DNA from: Williamsia limnetica
GTDB lineage: Bacteria > Actinomycetota > Actinomycetes > Mycobacteriales > Mycobacteriaceae
Length of the DNA stretch: 64,000 nucleotides
Direction of reading: 5' to 3'
Assembly: GCF_003217475.1 (NCBI RefSeq)
Contig: NZ_QJSP01000008.1
Coordinates: forward strand, 247,462-311,461
Both the position numbers and the translations under genes were made by a program. This document shows positions 28,366 to 38,177 of the stretch, one piece after another. Within the stretch, counting starts at the first letter, position 1, and every line of letters starts with the position of its first letter. The notes under the pieces were generated by a model. It did not search any database, was not told the DNA's origin, and saw only the letters and a list, made by a program, of their open reading frames with translations.

Positions 28366-29696
28366 CCGACCTCTCCGCCTTCGGCCACGACCCTTGGTGG
28401 CTGATCCTCGCCAAATCACTCGGCATCTTTGTCTTCCTGCTCCTGACACCGCTCGTCGCGATCCTCGCCGAACGCAAGGTGATGGCGTGGATGCAGACCC
28501 GGGTCGGACCCAACCGGGTCGGGCCGAAAGGTCTGCTGCAGAGCCTCGCCGACGGGGCGAAGCTGGCCCTGAAAGAAGGCATCATCCCGAGCGGGGTCGA
28601 CAAGCCCATCTACCTGCTCGCCCCGATCATCGCGGTGGTGCCGGCCATCATGGCCTACGCAGTCATCCCATTCGGACCGGTGGTCTCGATCTTCGGGCAC
28701 CAGACACCGCTGCAGCTGACGGACATGTCCGTCGCGGTCCTGTACATACTCGCCGTCACCTCGGTCGGGGTGTACGGCATCGTCCTGGCGGGTTGGGCAT
28801 CGGGTTCGACGTATCCGCTTCTCGGCGGCCTGCGCTCGAGCGCGCAGGTGATCTCCTACGAGATCGCCATGGGTTTGACGTTCGCCGCGGTGTTCCTCGA
28901 TGCCGGCACGATGTCGACATCAGGAATAGTCGGTGCGCAGGACGGCACCTGGTACATCTTCCTGCTGCTCCCCTCTTTTGTCGTCTATGTGTTCTCGATG
29001 GTCGGTGAGACCAACCGCGCGCCGTTCGACCTGCCCGAGGCAGAAGGCGAGCTGGTCGGCGGCTTCCACACCGAGTACTCGTCGTTGCGGTTCGCGATGT
29101 TCATGCTCGCCGAGTACATCAACATGGCGACGGTGTCTGCGCTTGCCGCCACGCTGTTTCTCGGGGGATGGCATGCGCCCTGGCCCATCTCGCTGTGGGA
29201 CGGCGCCAACTCCGGCTGGTTCCCGCTCATCTGGTTCGTCGCAAAGGTCTGGGGATTCCTGTTCTTCTTCATCTGGCTGCGGGCGACCCTGCCACGATTG
29301 CGATACGACCAGTTCATGAACCTGGGCTGGAAGGTGCTGATCCCCGTCTCGCTGGCCTGGGTCATGGTGGTCGCCACCGTGCGAGCGCTTCACAACGAGG
29401 GGTACGGCATCAGCACCGCGGTGATCGGTGTCGCAGGAGTCGTGGTGGCACTCGGACTTCTCGCGCTGCTCTGGAAGATGTTGCGCAGCAGACGTGATCG
29501 TGCGGAGGCCGACCGCGACGCCGTCGAGTCGGCGCGCGCTTTCGACGCCATGGCCGGCGGGTTTCCGGTGCCGCCGATGGCACCACCGGTGCCGCCTCGA
29601 TTGCGCCGGGTCGATCATCCCGCCCACCCCGATCACGACAACGCCCCCCGAGGTGTCACCGAAGGTGTCGCAGAGAAGGAGAGCACCGATGCGTAA
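28362..29696 (+). CDS. nuoH: NADH-quinone oxidoreductase subunit H, with C-terminal extension
   Basis: A 444-residue membrane subunit at the junction of the quinone channel and membrane arm. [20 protein letters not shown] and [20 protein letters not shown] are signatures, and the latter carries the conserved acidic residues. About eight membrane helices are visible. The last ~65 residues after [14 protein letters not shown] are charged and Pro-rich and have no counterpart in E. coli NuoH (325 residues). It overlaps nuoG by 4 bases, and nuoI starts 8 bases before its stop. Confidence 0.96.
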   Translation: MTDLSAFGHDPWWLILAKSLGIFVFLLLTPLVAILAERKVMAWMQTRVGPNRVGPKGLLQSLADGAKLALKEGIIPSGVDKPIYLLAPIIAVVPAIMAYAVIPFGPVVSIFGHQTPLQLTDMSVAVLYILAVTSVGVYGIVLAGWASGSTYPLLGGLRSSAQVISYEIAMGLTFAAVFLDAGTMSTSGIVGAQDGTWYIFLLLPSFVVYVFSMVGETNRAPFDLPEAEGELVGGFHTEYSSLRFAMFMLAEYINMATVSALAATLFLGGWHAPWPISLWDGANSGWFPLIWFVAKVWGFLFFFIWLRATLPRLRYDQFMNLGWKVLIPVSLAWVMVVATVRALHNEGYGISTAVIGVAGVVVALGLLALLWKMLRSRRDRAEADRDAVESARAFDAMAGGFPVPPMAPPVPPRLRRVDHPAHPDHDNAPRGVTEGVAEKESTDA

Positions 29697-30252
29697 TCCA
29701 CTGGAACCACTCGCCGGCTTCGGCGTCACGTTCTCGTCGATGTTCAAGAAGAACAACACCGAGTTCTATCCCGAGGTGAAGACCCCGACAGCGGCGCGCT
29801 ATCACGGCCGGCACCAGCTCAATCGGTATCCCGACGGTCTCGAGAAGTGCATCGGGTGCGAACTGTGCGCCTGGGCGTGCCCCGCCGATGCGATCTTCGT
29901 CGAGGGCGCCGACAACACCGAGGACGAAAGATACTCGCCCGGTGAGCGATACGGCCAGGTGTACCAGATCAACTACCTGCGGTGCATCGGATGCGGCCTG
30001 TGTATCGAGGCCTGTCCGACTCGGGCGCTGACCATGACCAACGACTACGAGATGGCCGACGACAACCGGGCAGACCTCATCTACGGCAAAGACAAGCTCC
30101 TGGCCCCACTCGCGGAGGGGATGACCGCGCCGCCGCACGCAATGGTTCCCGGCAGCACCGACGAGGACTACTACCGCGGCAACGTCCTCGGCGAGATCAT
30201 GCCCGACACGCCAACAGATGTCCGGCCACGTCCCACCCCTAAGGCGTCGTGA
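29689..30252 (+). CDS. nuoI: NADH-quinone oxidoreductase subunit I
   Basis: A 187-residue ferredoxin-type subunit carrying clusters N6a and N6b. The two motifs are [16 protein letters not shown] and [16 protein letters not shown]. The N-terminus [18 protein letters not shown] lies along the membrane. The C-terminal ~45 residues are acidic and Pro-rich. It overlaps nuoH by 8 bases and nuoJ by 4 (GTGA). Confidence 0.97.
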   Translation: MRNPLEPLAGFGVTFSSMFKKNNTEFYPEVKTPTAARYHGRHQLNRYPDGLEKCIGCELCAWACPADAIFVEGADNTEDERYSPGERYGQVYQINYLRCIGCGLCIEACPTRALTMTNDYEMADDNRADLIYGKDKLLAPLAEGMTAPPHAMVPGSTDEDYYRGNVLGEIMPDTPTDVRPRPTPKAS

Positions 30253-31034
30253 ACGCCCTGTTCGCCGCGCCGATCCTGGCTGCGGAACCCATGACCCAGA
30301 CCTCCACCGCCGAGGCGATTCAGTTCTGGGTCCTCGGGACCGTCGCCGTACTCGGTGCGCTCGGTGTCGTGTGTTCGACGAAAGCGGTGTACTCGGCCGT
30401 CTTCCTGGCGATGACGATGATCATCCTTGCCGTGTTCTACATCGCCCAGGGTGCCTTGTTCCTCGGGGTCGCTCAGGTTGTGGTGTACACGGGCGCGGTC
30501 ATGATGTTGTTCCTGTTCGTTCTCATGCTCGTGGGAGTGGACTCCTCCGACTCCCTGGTCGAAACCCTCCGAGGGCAGCGCCTCGGTGCGATTGCCGCGG
30601 GGCTCGGGTTCGGGATACTGCTGATCGCCGGGATCGGAAGCGCCTCCGTGACAGCCTTTGTCGGCGTCGACCAGGCCAACGCCGGAGGCAACGTCGAAGG
30701 ATTGGCCGAGCTCATCTTCATCCGGTACCTCTGGGCCTTCGAACTCACGGGGGCCTTGCTGATCACGGCGACCCTCGGGGCCATGGTGCTCGCGCACCGA
30801 GAGCGACTCGGCGACAGAGAATCGCAGCGGGAGATGTCGATCCGCAGATTCCGGGAGGGTGCCCGGCGCACACCACTGCCCAACCCCGGTGTGTACGCGC
30901 GGCACAACGCCGTCGACATGCCTGCCCTTCTCCCCGACGGGACGTACTCCGAGCTGTCCGTCAGCGATGTCCTGGAGCCGCGTGACCCTGCCGGCCCCAA
31001 CCTCGGGGCCTCGAATGCGCAGGGGCGATCATGA
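30249..31034 (+). CDS. nuoJ: NADH-quinone oxidoreductase subunit J
   Basis: A 261-residue membrane subunit with about five helices. [20 protein letters not shown] and [17 protein letters not shown] mark the family; the latter includes the pi-bulge helix. The C-terminal ~85 residues are a soluble tail rich in Arg and Pro, making the protein longer than E. coli NuoJ (184). The GTG start overlaps the nuoI stop, and nuoK overlaps its end by 4 bases. Confidence 0.95.
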   Translation: MNALFAAPILAAEPMTQTSTAEAIQFWVLGTVAVLGALGVVCSTKAVYSAVFLAMTMIILAVFYIAQGALFLGVAQVVVYTGAVMMLFLFVLMLVGVDSSDSLVETLRGQRLGAIAAGLGFGILLIAGIGSASVTAFVGVDQANAGGNVEGLAELIFIRYLWAFELTGALLITATLGAMVLAHRERLGDRESQREMSIRRFREGARRTPLPNPGVYARHNAVDMPALLPDGTYSELSVSDVLEPRDPAGPNLGASNAQGRS

Positions 31035-31330
31035 ATCCCGAGAACTACCTGTACATCTCCGCTTTGCTGTTCACCATCGGCGCCGGTGGCGTGCTGGTAC
31101 GCCGCAACGCCGTGGTGGTCTTCATGTGTGTCGAGCTGATGCTCAATGCCTGCAACCTGGCGTTCGTCACGTTCGCTCGCATGAACGGCAACCTCGACGG
31201 GCAGGTCATCGCCTTCTTCACGATGGTCGTCGCGGCCGCCGAGGTCGTGGTGGGCCTCGCGATCATCATGACCATCTTCCGCACCCGTCACTCGGCCTCG
31301 GTCGACGACGCAGACCTGCTGAAACTCTGA
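31031..31330 (+). CDS. nuoK: NADH-quinone oxidoreductase subunit K
   Basis: A 99-residue subunit with three helices. [19 protein letters not shown] carries the glutamate used in proton transfer (VE of the second helix), and [19 protein letters not shown] the second. Size is normal. It overlaps nuoJ (ATGA) and ends 7 bases before nuoL. Confidence 0.96.
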   Translation: MNPENYLYISALLFTIGAGGVLVRRNAVVVFMCVELMLNACNLAFVTFARMNGNLDGQVIAFFTMVVAAAEVVVGLAIIMTIFRTRHSASVDDADLLKL

Positions 31331-31337
31331 GCCGGCC

Positions 31338-33221
31338 ATGGACTCCTCGATCTGGATTCTTCCGGCACTCCCCCTGGCCGGGGCGGTGGTCCTGCTGCTC
31401 GCCGGACGCCGCAGTGACGCATGGGGCCACCTCCTCGGCGTACTGATGGCGTTGGCGTCCTTCGCCTTCGGGCTGGTCCTGTTCTTCGACATGCTCGGCC
31501 GGGCCACGGACGAGCGGTCGATGACCGAGACGCTGTTCACCTGGGTTCCCGTGGGTGCCCTCCAGGTCGACTTCGGACTGCAACTCGACCAGCTCTCGAT
31601 GTGCTTTGTGCTGCTGATCACCGGTGTCGGCACACTCATCCACATCTACTCCATCAGCTACATGGCCGACGATCCCGACAGGAGGAGGTTTTTCGCCTAC
31701 CTCAACCTCTTCCTGGCCGCCATGCTGCTGCTGGTCCTGGCCGACAACTACCTGGGCCTCTATCTCGGCTGGGAAGGCGTCGGGCTGGCGTCATATCTGC
31801 TGATCGGCTTCTGGCATGAGCGACCGAGCGCAGCGGCAGCAGCCAAGAAGGCATTCATCGTCAACCGTGTCGGTGACATGGGCCTGGCGATCGCCATGAT
31901 GATCATGTTCGCGACGTTCGGTTCGGTCGGATTCGGCGACGTCTTCGGCGGCGCCGGGGAGGCCGGCGAGGGTACGTTGACGGCGCTGGGTCTGATGCTG
32001 CTGCTCGCGGCCTGCGGCAAGTCCGCCCAGGTACCGCTGCAGTCGTGGCTCGGCGACGCCATGGAGGGCCCGACACCGGTATCGGCGTTGATTCACGCGG
32101 CCACCATGGTCACCGCCGGTGTCTACCTCATCACGCGATCCGGTCCCATCTTCAACCTCGCACCCAATGCCCAACTGGGCGTGGTGATCGTCGGCGCGGT
32201 GACCCTGCTGTTCGGTGCGATCATCGGCTGCGCGAAAGACGACATCAAGAAGGCGCTCGCCGCATCGACGATGAGCCAGATCGGCTACATGGTGCTCGCG
32301 GCCGGACTCGGTCCCGCCGGGTACGCCTTCGCGATCCTGCACCTGATCACCCACGGGTTCTTCAAGGCCGGCCTGTTCCTCGGAGCGGGTTCGGTCATGC
32401 ACGGCATGGACGACGAGACCGACATGCGTCGCTTCGGCGGGCTGCGCACCCTGATGCCGGTGACGTTCGTGACCTTCGGCCTCGGGTACCTCGCCATCAT
32501 CGGTGTCCCACCGTTCTCAGGGTTCTTCTCGAAGGACAAGATCATCGAAACCGCCTGGGCGGCAGGTGGGGTGAAAGGCATCATCCTCGGATCCGTCGCA
32601 GTTCTGGGTGCCGGGATCACCGCCTTCTACATGACGCGGGTGATGCTGCTGACCTTCTTCGGCGAGAAACGCTGGAAGCCCGACACCCATCCTCACGAGT
32701 CCCCGGCCACCATGACGATGCCGATGGTCGTGTTGGCGCTGGGTTCGGTGTTCGCCGGCGGGCTGCTAGTACTGGGCGGTTCCCTGCAGCACTGGCTGGA
32801 GCCGGTGGTCGGCGAACATCACGGCCATCTCTCGGTCCCGATCTGGGTCATCACGGCCGGCACCCTCGCAGTCGTCCTCATCGGGGTCGGTATCGCGTAC
32901 CGGCAGTACGCCGGCCGATCCGTGCCGACCTCGGCACCCGACGACGTGTCCGCCTTGACCGAGGCCGCCCGCGCGGATCTCTATGGCGACGCATTCAATG
33001 AGGCGACGTTCATGCGGCCCGGCCAAAAACTGACCACCGCACTCGGACTGGCCGACACCAAAGGTGTGGACGGAGTGGTCAGCGGCGTCGCCGCGGCGGT
33101 GTCCGGCCTGTCGACCCGCGTGCGTCGACTGCAGACCGGGATGGTGCGGTCGTACGCGCTCTCGATGTTCGCAGGCGCCGCTCTGCTGGTCGCGATGATG
33201 ATGGTGGTGAGGGTGTGGTGA
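31338..33221 (+). CDS. nuoL: NADH-quinone oxidoreductase subunit L
   Basis: A 627-residue antiporter-like proton-pumping subunit at the far end of the membrane arm. [21 protein letters not shown] contains the key glutamate, [31 protein letters not shown] includes the channel lysine and histidine (given in full only by position, about residues 215-245), and [18 protein letters not shown] follows. Around 15-16 helices are visible, with the lateral helix expected near the C-terminus. It overlaps nuoM by 4 bases (GTGA). Confidence 0.96.
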   Translation: MDSSIWILPALPLAGAVVLLLAGRRSDAWGHLLGVLMALASFAFGLVLFFDMLGRATDERSMTETLFTWVPVGALQVDFGLQLDQLSMCFVLLITGVGTLIHIYSISYMADDPDRRRFFAYLNLFLAAMLLLVLADNYLGLYLGWEGVGLASYLLIGFWHERPSAAAAAKKAFIVNRVGDMGLAIAMMIMFATFGSVGFGDVFGGAGEAGEGTLTALGLMLLLAACGKSAQVPLQSWLGDAMEGPTPVSALIHAATMVTAGVYLITRSGPIFNLAPNAQLGVVIVGAVTLLFGAIIGCAKDDIKKALAASTMSQIGYMVLAAGLGPAGYAFAILHLITHGFFKAGLFLGAGSVMHGMDDETDMRRFGGLRTLMPVTFVTFGLGYLAIIGVPPFSGFFSKDKIIETAWAAGGVKGIILGSVAVLGAGITAFYMTRVMLLTFFGEKRWKPDTHPHESPATMTMPMVVLALGSVFAGGLLVLGGSLQHWLEPVVGEHHGHLSVPIWVITAGTLAVVLIGVGIAYRQYAGRSVPTSAPDDVSALTEAARADLYGDAFNEATFMRPGQKLTTALGLADTKGVDGVVSGVAAAVSGLSTRVRRLQTGMVRSYALSMFAGAALLVAMMMVVRVW

Positions 33222-34783
33222 GCGACTTTCCCTGGCTGACCCTGCTCTGGGCGGTACCGGTTCTCGGTGCCGTCCTCATCCTGACGCTGCCCCCGAGGCT
33301 GCGGCCCCACGTCAAATGGCTGGCCCTGGCGGCCTCACTGGTGGTGCTGGCGATCGCCATCGGATTGGCCATCGGCTTCGACCCCGGCGGCGACCAGTAC
33401 CAGTTCGTCGAATCACGCTCGTGGATACCGGCGTTCGGTACCGAGTACGCGCTGGGCGTCGACGGTATCGCACTCGCCCTGGTGGTTCTCACCGCTGTGT
33501 TGCTGCCCCTGCTGCTCATCGCGGGCTGGAACGATGCCGATGAGGACCGCCGTCGGGCCACCCACCGTTACGTCGCGCTGATGTTGCTCGTCGAGGCGAT
33601 GGTGATGATCTCGTTCACCGCCCTCGACATCCTGCTCTTCTACATCTTCTTCGAAGCCATGCTGATCCCGATGTACTTCCTCATCGCGGGGTTCGGCGGT
33701 CCCGCGGAGGCAGGCCTGCGCTCGCGCGCCGCCGTGAAGTTCCTGCTGTACAACCTGGCGGGCGGTCTGATCATGCTGGCCGCGGTCATCGGCCTGTACG
33801 TCGCCACCACCGACACGGGTAGCGGGACCTTCGATTTCCGGGAAATCGTTGCAGCGATCTCCTCGGGCTCACTCGACATCGACCCGACTGTCGCCAAGGC
33901 GCTGTTTCTCGGATTCATGTTCGCCTTCGCTGTGAAAGCCCCGCTGTGGCCCCTGCACACCTGGCTGCCGGACGCCGCGGTACAGGCCACGCCGGCGAGC
34001 GCAGTACTCATGATGGCCGTCGTCGACAAGGTCGGCACGTTCGCGATGCTCCGCTACTGCGTTCAGCTTTTTCCGGACGCCACACGGTATTTCACGCCGC
34101 TGATCATCACGCTCGCCGTCATCGGCATCGTGTACGGCGCCATCCTGGCGATCGGGCAGACAGACATGATGCGCCTCATCGCGTACACGTCGATCTCCCA
34201 TTTCGGTTTCATCATCCTGGGGATCTTCGCCCTGACGAGTCAGGGGCAGGCGGGATCGACGCTGTACATGGTCAATCACGGCATAGCGACTGCCGCCCTG
34301 ATGCTCATCGCGGGCTTCTTGATCACCCGGCGCGGCACCCGCAACATCGCGGACTACGGCGGGGTGCAGAAGGTCGCGCCCATCATGGCCGGCACGTTTC
34401 TCGTCGCCGGGTTGGCCACCCTCTCGTTGCCCGGTCTCGGGCCGTTCGTGAGCGAGTTCCTGGTTCTCATCGGCACATTCACCCGCTACCCGGTCGCAGC
34501 GGTGTGCGCCACCATCGCACTCGTCCTCGCGGCGATCTACGTGCTGTGGATGTATCAGCGGATCATGACCGGTCCGGTCACCGCGGGGAACGAGAAGATA
34601 CCCGACCTGAAGCGACGAGAGCTGGCGGTGGTCACCCCACTCATCGCACTGCTCCTGGTGTTGGGCATCTATCCCAAACCGGTGATGGACGTCATCGATC
34701 CTGCAGTGGGACACACGCTCACGGTGATCGATCAACGTGACCCGGCACCCGCCGTGGCCGAACCGGACGGAGGAGGGCGATGA
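33218..34783 (+). CDS. nuoM: NADH-quinone oxidoreductase subunit M
   Basis: A 521-residue proton-pumping subunit. [20 protein letters not shown] has the essential glutamate, [18 protein letters not shown] the lysine helix, and [18 protein letters not shown] the next signature. The GTG at 33218 overlaps the nuoL stop; a GTG three bases upstream is also in frame. nuoN overlaps its end by 4 bases. Confidence 0.96.
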   Translation: MSDFPWLTLLWAVPVLGAVLILTLPPRLRPHVKWLALAASLVVLAIAIGLAIGFDPGGDQYQFVESRSWIPAFGTEYALGVDGIALALVVLTAVLLPLLLIAGWNDADEDRRRATHRYVALMLLVEAMVMISFTALDILLFYIFFEAMLIPMYFLIAGFGGPAEAGLRSRAAVKFLLYNLAGGLIMLAAVIGLYVATTDTGSGTFDFREIVAAISSGSLDIDPTVAKALFLGFMFAFAVKAPLWPLHTWLPDAAVQATPASAVLMMAVVDKVGTFAMLRYCVQLFPDATRYFTPLIITLAVIGIVYGAILAIGQTDMMRLIAYTSISHFGFIILGIFALTSQGQAGSTLYMVNHGIATAALMLIAGFLITRRGTRNIADYGGVQKVAPIMAGTFLVAGLATLSLPGLGPFVSEFLVLIGTFTRYPVAAVCATIALVLAAIYVLWMYQRIMTGPVTAGNEKIPDLKRRELAVVTPLIALLLVLGIYPKPVMDVIDPAVGHTLTVIDQRDPAPAVAEPDGGGR

Positions 34784-36396
34784 CGTCTCCAGCACTGGCA
34801 GTAGAGGTCCTGCCGGCGCCATCGATCGAATACGCGCAATTGTCTCCGATGCTGATCGTGTTCGGCGTCGCTGTCGTCGGGGTCCTGCTCGAGGCCTTCG
34901 CACCCACGCAATATCGGTACAGCGGTCAGCTGGTGCTCAGCCTCGGAGGCCTGGCGGCCGCGTTGGTCGCGGTGGCCGCCCTCGCAGGGACCAACTCCTC
35001 GGCAGCGGTGGGGTCGGTGGCCGTGGACGGTCCCACGCTGCTGTTGCAAGGGACTATCCTCGTTGTCTCCGCTCTGGCGATTCCACTGATGGCTCAACGG
35101 ACCGGCGTCGGAGTGATGGTCGGTGCAGCGGCCGGCGCGAGCTCCGGCGCAGGGTCGGCCGGTAACCGGAAAGTTCTCGACGCCTTCGCCTCTCAGGCAT
35201 CCTCCGTCCCCGGTAGTCCCGCGGAGGAGAACGCGACGCGGGCAGGTATCGCTCAGACCGAGGTCTTCCCGCTGGTGATGTTCGCCGTCGGCGGCATGCT
35301 GCTCTTCCCTGCCTCCGACGACCTGCTGACGATGTTCATCGCACTGGAAGTGCTGTCCCTTCCGCTGTACATGCTGTGCGGGCTCGCTCGGCGACGTCGT
35401 CTGCTCTCGCAGGAAGCTGCGCTGAAGTACTTTCTGCTCGGCGCGTTCTCGTCGGCGTTCTTCCTTTTCGGTGCAGCGTTCCTCTACGGCTACGCAGGAT
35501 CGGTGCAGCTGGGCGAGATCGCCACCACCATCGACGCCGAGGCCGGCGACCGCACGCTGGCCCTGATCGGTGCAGGCCTGCTGTCCGTCGGTCTGCTGTT
35601 CAAGATCGGGGCCGTGCCGTTCCACTACTGGGTGCCGGACGTCTACCAGGGCGCGCCGACGCCCATCACGGCGTTCATGGCCGCGGCCACCAAGATCGCC
35701 GCGTTCGGCGCGATGCTCCGTCTGTTCTACGTTGCCCTGCCCGGGCTGAAGGACGATTGGCGCCCGGTCCTGATCGTGATCGCCATCCTGACGATGGTGA
35801 TCGCCTCCGTCGTCGCCATCACCCAGACGGATATGAAACGCATGTTGGCGTATTCGTCGGTCGCGCACGCCGGTTTCATCCTCACCGGAGTGGTGGCCAT
35901 CAATCGGGCGGGTCTGTCGTCGACGATGTTCTACCTCGTTGCGTACGGGTTCAGCACCGTGGGTGCGTTCGCCGTCGTGACCCTCGTCCGCGACAAGTCC
36001 GGCGAGGTAACCGACATGTCCCGCTGGGCCGGGCTCGGCCGTCGGTCTCCCTTGGTGGCGGGCGTCTTCGCGTTGTTCTTGCTGGCGTTCGCGGGGATTC
36101 CGCTGACGAGTGGTTTCGTGAGCAAGTTCGCCGTCTTCCAGGCCGCGGCGTCAGGGGGTGCGGTGCCGCTGGTGATCGTCGGCGTGATCAGCAGCGCGAT
36201 CGCGGTCGTGTTCTATGTCCGCGTCATCGTGCTGATGTTCTTCTCCGAGCCCGACACAGATGCACCCACCGTCGTCGTGCCGAACGTCGCCACCACCATC
36301 ACCATCGCGCTGTGCGTCGGGGTGACCGTGCTCCTCGGCATCTTCCCGCAACCCCTCCTCGACCTCGCCGACAACGCAGCAGTCTTCCTCCAGTAG
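34780..36396 (+). CDS. nuoN: NADH-quinone oxidoreductase subunit N, with an inserted loop
   Basis: A 538-residue proton-pumping subunit and the last gene of the operon. FIALEVLSLPLYMLCGL has the key glutamate, FKIGAVPFHYWVPDVYQGAP the lysine region and MLAYSSVAHAGFILTGV the third signature. Between the third and fourth helices (about residues 108-155) there is a soluble Gly/Ala/Ser-rich insert not found in E. coli NuoN (485 residues). The stop is followed within 10 bases by a large perfect hairpin. Confidence 0.95.
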   Translation: MTSPALAVEVLPAPSIEYAQLSPMLIVFGVAVVGVLLEAFAPTQYRYSGQLVLSLGGLAAALVAVAALAGTNSSAAVGSVAVDGPTLLLQGTILVVSALAIPLMAQRTGVGVMVGAAAGASSGAGSAGNRKVLDAFASQASSVPGSPAEENATRAGIAQTEVFPLVMFAVGGMLLFPASDDLLTMFIALEVLSLPLYMLCGLARRRRLLSQEAALKYFLLGAFSSAFFLFGAAFLYGYAGSVQLGEIATTIDAEAGDRTLALIGAGLLSVGLLFKIGAVPFHYWVPDVYQGAPTPITAFMAAATKIAAFGAMLRLFYVALPGLKDDWRPVLIVIAILTMVIASVVAITQTDMKRMLAYSSVAHAGFILTGVVAINRAGLSSTMFYLVAYGFSTVGAFAVVTLVRDKSGEVTDMSRWAGLGRRSPLVAGVFALFLLAFAGIPLTSGFVSKFAVFQAAASGGAVPLVIVGVISSAIAVVFYVRVIVLMFFSEPDTDAPTVVVPNVATTITIALCVGVTVLLGIFPQPLLDLADNAAVFLQ

Positions 36397-36404
36397 CCCC
36401 GATC

Positions 36405-36474
36405 ACAAACCCAGGTACTCCAGGGAGAATCAGGTGTTGCAACACCTGGGTTTCCCTGGAGTACCTGGGTTTGT
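36405..36474. terminator. Large nested hairpin after nuoN
   Basis: Two arms of 22 bases (36405-36426 and 36453-36474) are perfect inverse complements. The 26-base loop contains an 18-bp perfect palindrome (CAGGTGTTGCAACACCTG, 36431-36448). The motif CCAGGTACTCCAGGG recurs in both arms. No U-tract follows on either strand. It lies between the nuoN stop and the convergent tRNA-Ser, so termination or transcript protection is likely, but the structure is larger than an ordinary terminator. Confidence 0.75.
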
Positions 36475-36490
36475 GTGGGTGAACAAGAAA

Positions 36491-36521
36491 CAGCCCCTCA
36501 CCTGCATCAGGTGAGGGGCTG
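36491..36521 (-). terminator. Intrinsic terminator of tRNA-Ser
   Basis: A 14-bp perfect stem (CAGCCCCTCACCTG with CAGGTGAGGGGCTG) and a 3-base loop. On the minus strand it is followed by TTTCTTGTTC, a U-rich run, and it begins 6 bases after the tRNA 3' end. Confidence 0.8.
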
Positions 36522-36526
36522 CTCTG

Positions 36527-36617
36527 TGGCGGTGGCGGAGGGATTTGAACCCTCGGTACGGGGTTACCGTACACAGCATTTCGAGTGCTGCACCTTCGGC
36601 CGCTCGGACACGCCACC
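36527..36617 (-). tRNA. tRNA-Ser (anticodon CGA)
   Basis: Read on the minus strand, the acceptor GGTGGCG pairs with CGCCACC and is followed by G and an encoded CCA (36527-36529). The anticodon stem CAGCA/TGCTG closes the loop CTCGAAA, giving anticodon CGA for UCG codons. A long variable arm (GTACGG/CCGTAC) is typical of tRNA-Ser, and GGGTTCAAATCCC is the T arm. Length with CCA is 91 bases. Confidence 0.97.
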
Positions 36618-36698
36618 GCCGAAAACTGTACCGCAGCACCGGGCTGAGTCAGCAATCAGCTGGTCAGCACCGGTTTACGGTCAGATCCGGCGCAAGTG

Positions 36699-36908
36699 TC
36701 AGTGGCCGGTCAGCTTGTCCTTGACGGCGTTCGTCTTGTCCTTGACGGCGTCAGCAGCGTCGGTGACCTTCTGCTTGACGTTGGCGCTGGCCTGGTCGCC
36801 CTGGCCCTCTGCCTTGAGATCTTGGTTGTCCGTGGCACTGCCCGCGGCTTCTTTTCCGCGGCCCTTGAGCTCTTCGGCCTTGTTCTTTGCGTCGTCTGCG
36901 AGACCCAT
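36699..36908 (-). CDS. CsbD family stress protein
   Basis: A 69-residue, highly charged, Lys/Ala/Asp-rich protein of the CsbD type: MGLADDAKNKAEELKGRGKE, then DLKAEGQGDQASANVKQKV. Such proteins are small, probably disordered, and often induced by general stress; their biochemical role is unknown. The ATG has a strong CGGAGGT 5 bases upstream. Single gene between tRNA-Ser and tadA. Confidence 0.85.
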   Translation of the reverse strand: MGLADDAKNKAEELKGRGKEAAGSATDNQDLKAEGQGDQASANVKQKVTDAADAVKDKTNAVKDKLTGH

Positions 36909-37119
36909 GGCTAACCTCCGTATATCGGTAGATCACTCGGCTTCTTCTTCAGCGTGCGAGCCGCACGCCTGCCGATACGCTCCGTCTACCCAGAGCACTA
37001 CCCTCCAACGTGCCATAGGGTGCGGGCCGCTGCCACCGCCTTTCGCTCACTTGATGTGGCGATTGTGACAATGGCAGCCGAAATGTTTATGACGCCTGGT
37101 CGCGGGGTATTCTCGGCTT

Positions 37120-37569
37120 TCACCGACGCCGGGCGAAGAACTCCCGCAGCACGTCGCCGCACCGCTGCTCCAGCACTCCGCCCCGTACTTGCGGGCGATG
37201 CACGTTGCGACGGTCCCGGACCACGTCCCACAGCGACCCCACGGCCCCCGTCTTGGGCTCCCAGGCACCGAACACCAGCCGATCGAGCCGGGCGAGGGTG
37301 ATGGCGCCCGCACACATCGTGCAGGGCTCCAGGGTCACTGCAATGGTGCACCCCTCGAGCCGCCAGCTGTCGCCGATCACGGCGACGGCGGCGCGGATCG
37401 CCAGCACCTCGGCGTGTGCGGTCGGATCGGACGTCGCCTCTCGGGCATTGGCCGCCGATGCGACGACGCGTCCGTCAGCGTCCACGATCACCGCACCGAC
37501 CGGAACATCCCGCGGATCGGCACCTCGCGCGGCCGCGAGCGCAGCCTCGATCAGTTCTTCGTCCGACAC
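37120..37569 (-). CDS. tadA: tRNA-specific adenosine deaminase
   Basis: A 149-residue zinc deaminase converting A34 to inosine in tRNA-Arg(ACG). The zinc and proton-shuttle motif is HAEVLAI (His and Glu), and the second zinc motif is EPCTMCAGAI. The frame is open to 37755, but GTG 37569 (VSDEELIEAALAAARG) gives a normal length. It lies 14 bases after its conserved partner gene. The same pair precedes tyrA in mycobacteria. Confidence 0.93.
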   Translation of the reverse strand: MSDEELIEAALAAARGADPRDVPVGAVIVDADGRVVASAANAREATSDPTAHAEVLAIRAAVAVIGDSWRLEGCTIAVTLEPCTMCAGAITLARLDRLVFGAWEPKTGAVGSLWDVVRDRRNVHRPQVRGGVLEQRCGDVLREFFARRR

Positions 37570-37583
37570 GACCTGGCTACGAC

Positions 37584-38093
37584 TCAGTGATTGAGCTTCT
37601 CGAGGGTTTTCGACAGCTCGTCGGCAAAGCCCAGTCGAGCTGCGATCATGCCGATCTGTTCGTCCGCATAGAGATCGGTGTCTCCGACGATCACGCTCAT
37701 GACCGCTTCCGGTAAGCCCAGATCGGCGAGCACACCGAAGTCGCCCTCGGCCCACGGTTCGACATCGTCGAGTTCGTCGGGGTCGATGTCCGGGATATCG
37801 ACATTGAGCGACTCCAAGACGTCCGCGGCAATGTCATAGTCGATGGCGGCGGTGGCGTCGGAGATGAGGAGTTTGGTCCCGGACGGAGAAGGCCTGACGA
37901 TGATGAAGAACTCGTCGTCGACGTCGAGCAGACCGAACACGGCGCCTGCGCTCCGCAACGACCGGAGCAGGTTCTCGGCGTCGCCGAGTTCGCCCAAAGC
38001 GCTGGTGTCCATGGTGGTGAGGGTCCATTTGCCCTCCTCACGGACTACCGCAATGGCGAAACCTTCTACCTCATCCGCGCTCGCACCAGCCAT
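37584..38093 (-). CDS. tRNA adenosine deaminase-associated protein
   Basis: A 169-residue acidic cytoplasmic protein matching the actinobacterial family always found next to tadA; the partner role is inferred from this linkage. Visible features are VVREEGKWTLTTMD near the start, an acidic centre (IPDIDPDELDDVEPW) and GVLADLGLPEAVMSVIVGD. No catalytic motif is seen. It is upstream of tadA with a 14-base gap, so it is co-transcribed. Confidence 0.88.
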   Translation of the reverse strand: MAGASADEVEGFAIAVVREEGKWTLTTMDTSALGELGDAENLLRSLRSAGAVFGLLDVDDEFFIIVRPSPSGTKLLISDATAAIDYDIAADVLESLNVDIPDIDPDELDDVEPWAEGDFGVLADLGLPEAVMSVIVGDTDLYADEQIGMIAARLGFADELSKTLEKLNH

Positions 38094-38177
38094 AGCGGTT
38101 CACGGTAGCGGTCAGCGGGGGTAAACCCAACTCCCCGCATCCCCTGCGGGCTGCACCGATGTGCGAATCTGGATCCC

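Noticed and set aside
27075..28388. A 437-codon minus-strand frame over nuoG
   Set aside because: Antisense shadow of nuoG; Ser/Arg/Pro-rich, no domain and no ribosome binding site.
33869..34903. A 344-codon minus-strand frame over nuoM and nuoN
   Set aside because: Antisense shadow; charged low-complexity composition and no start context.
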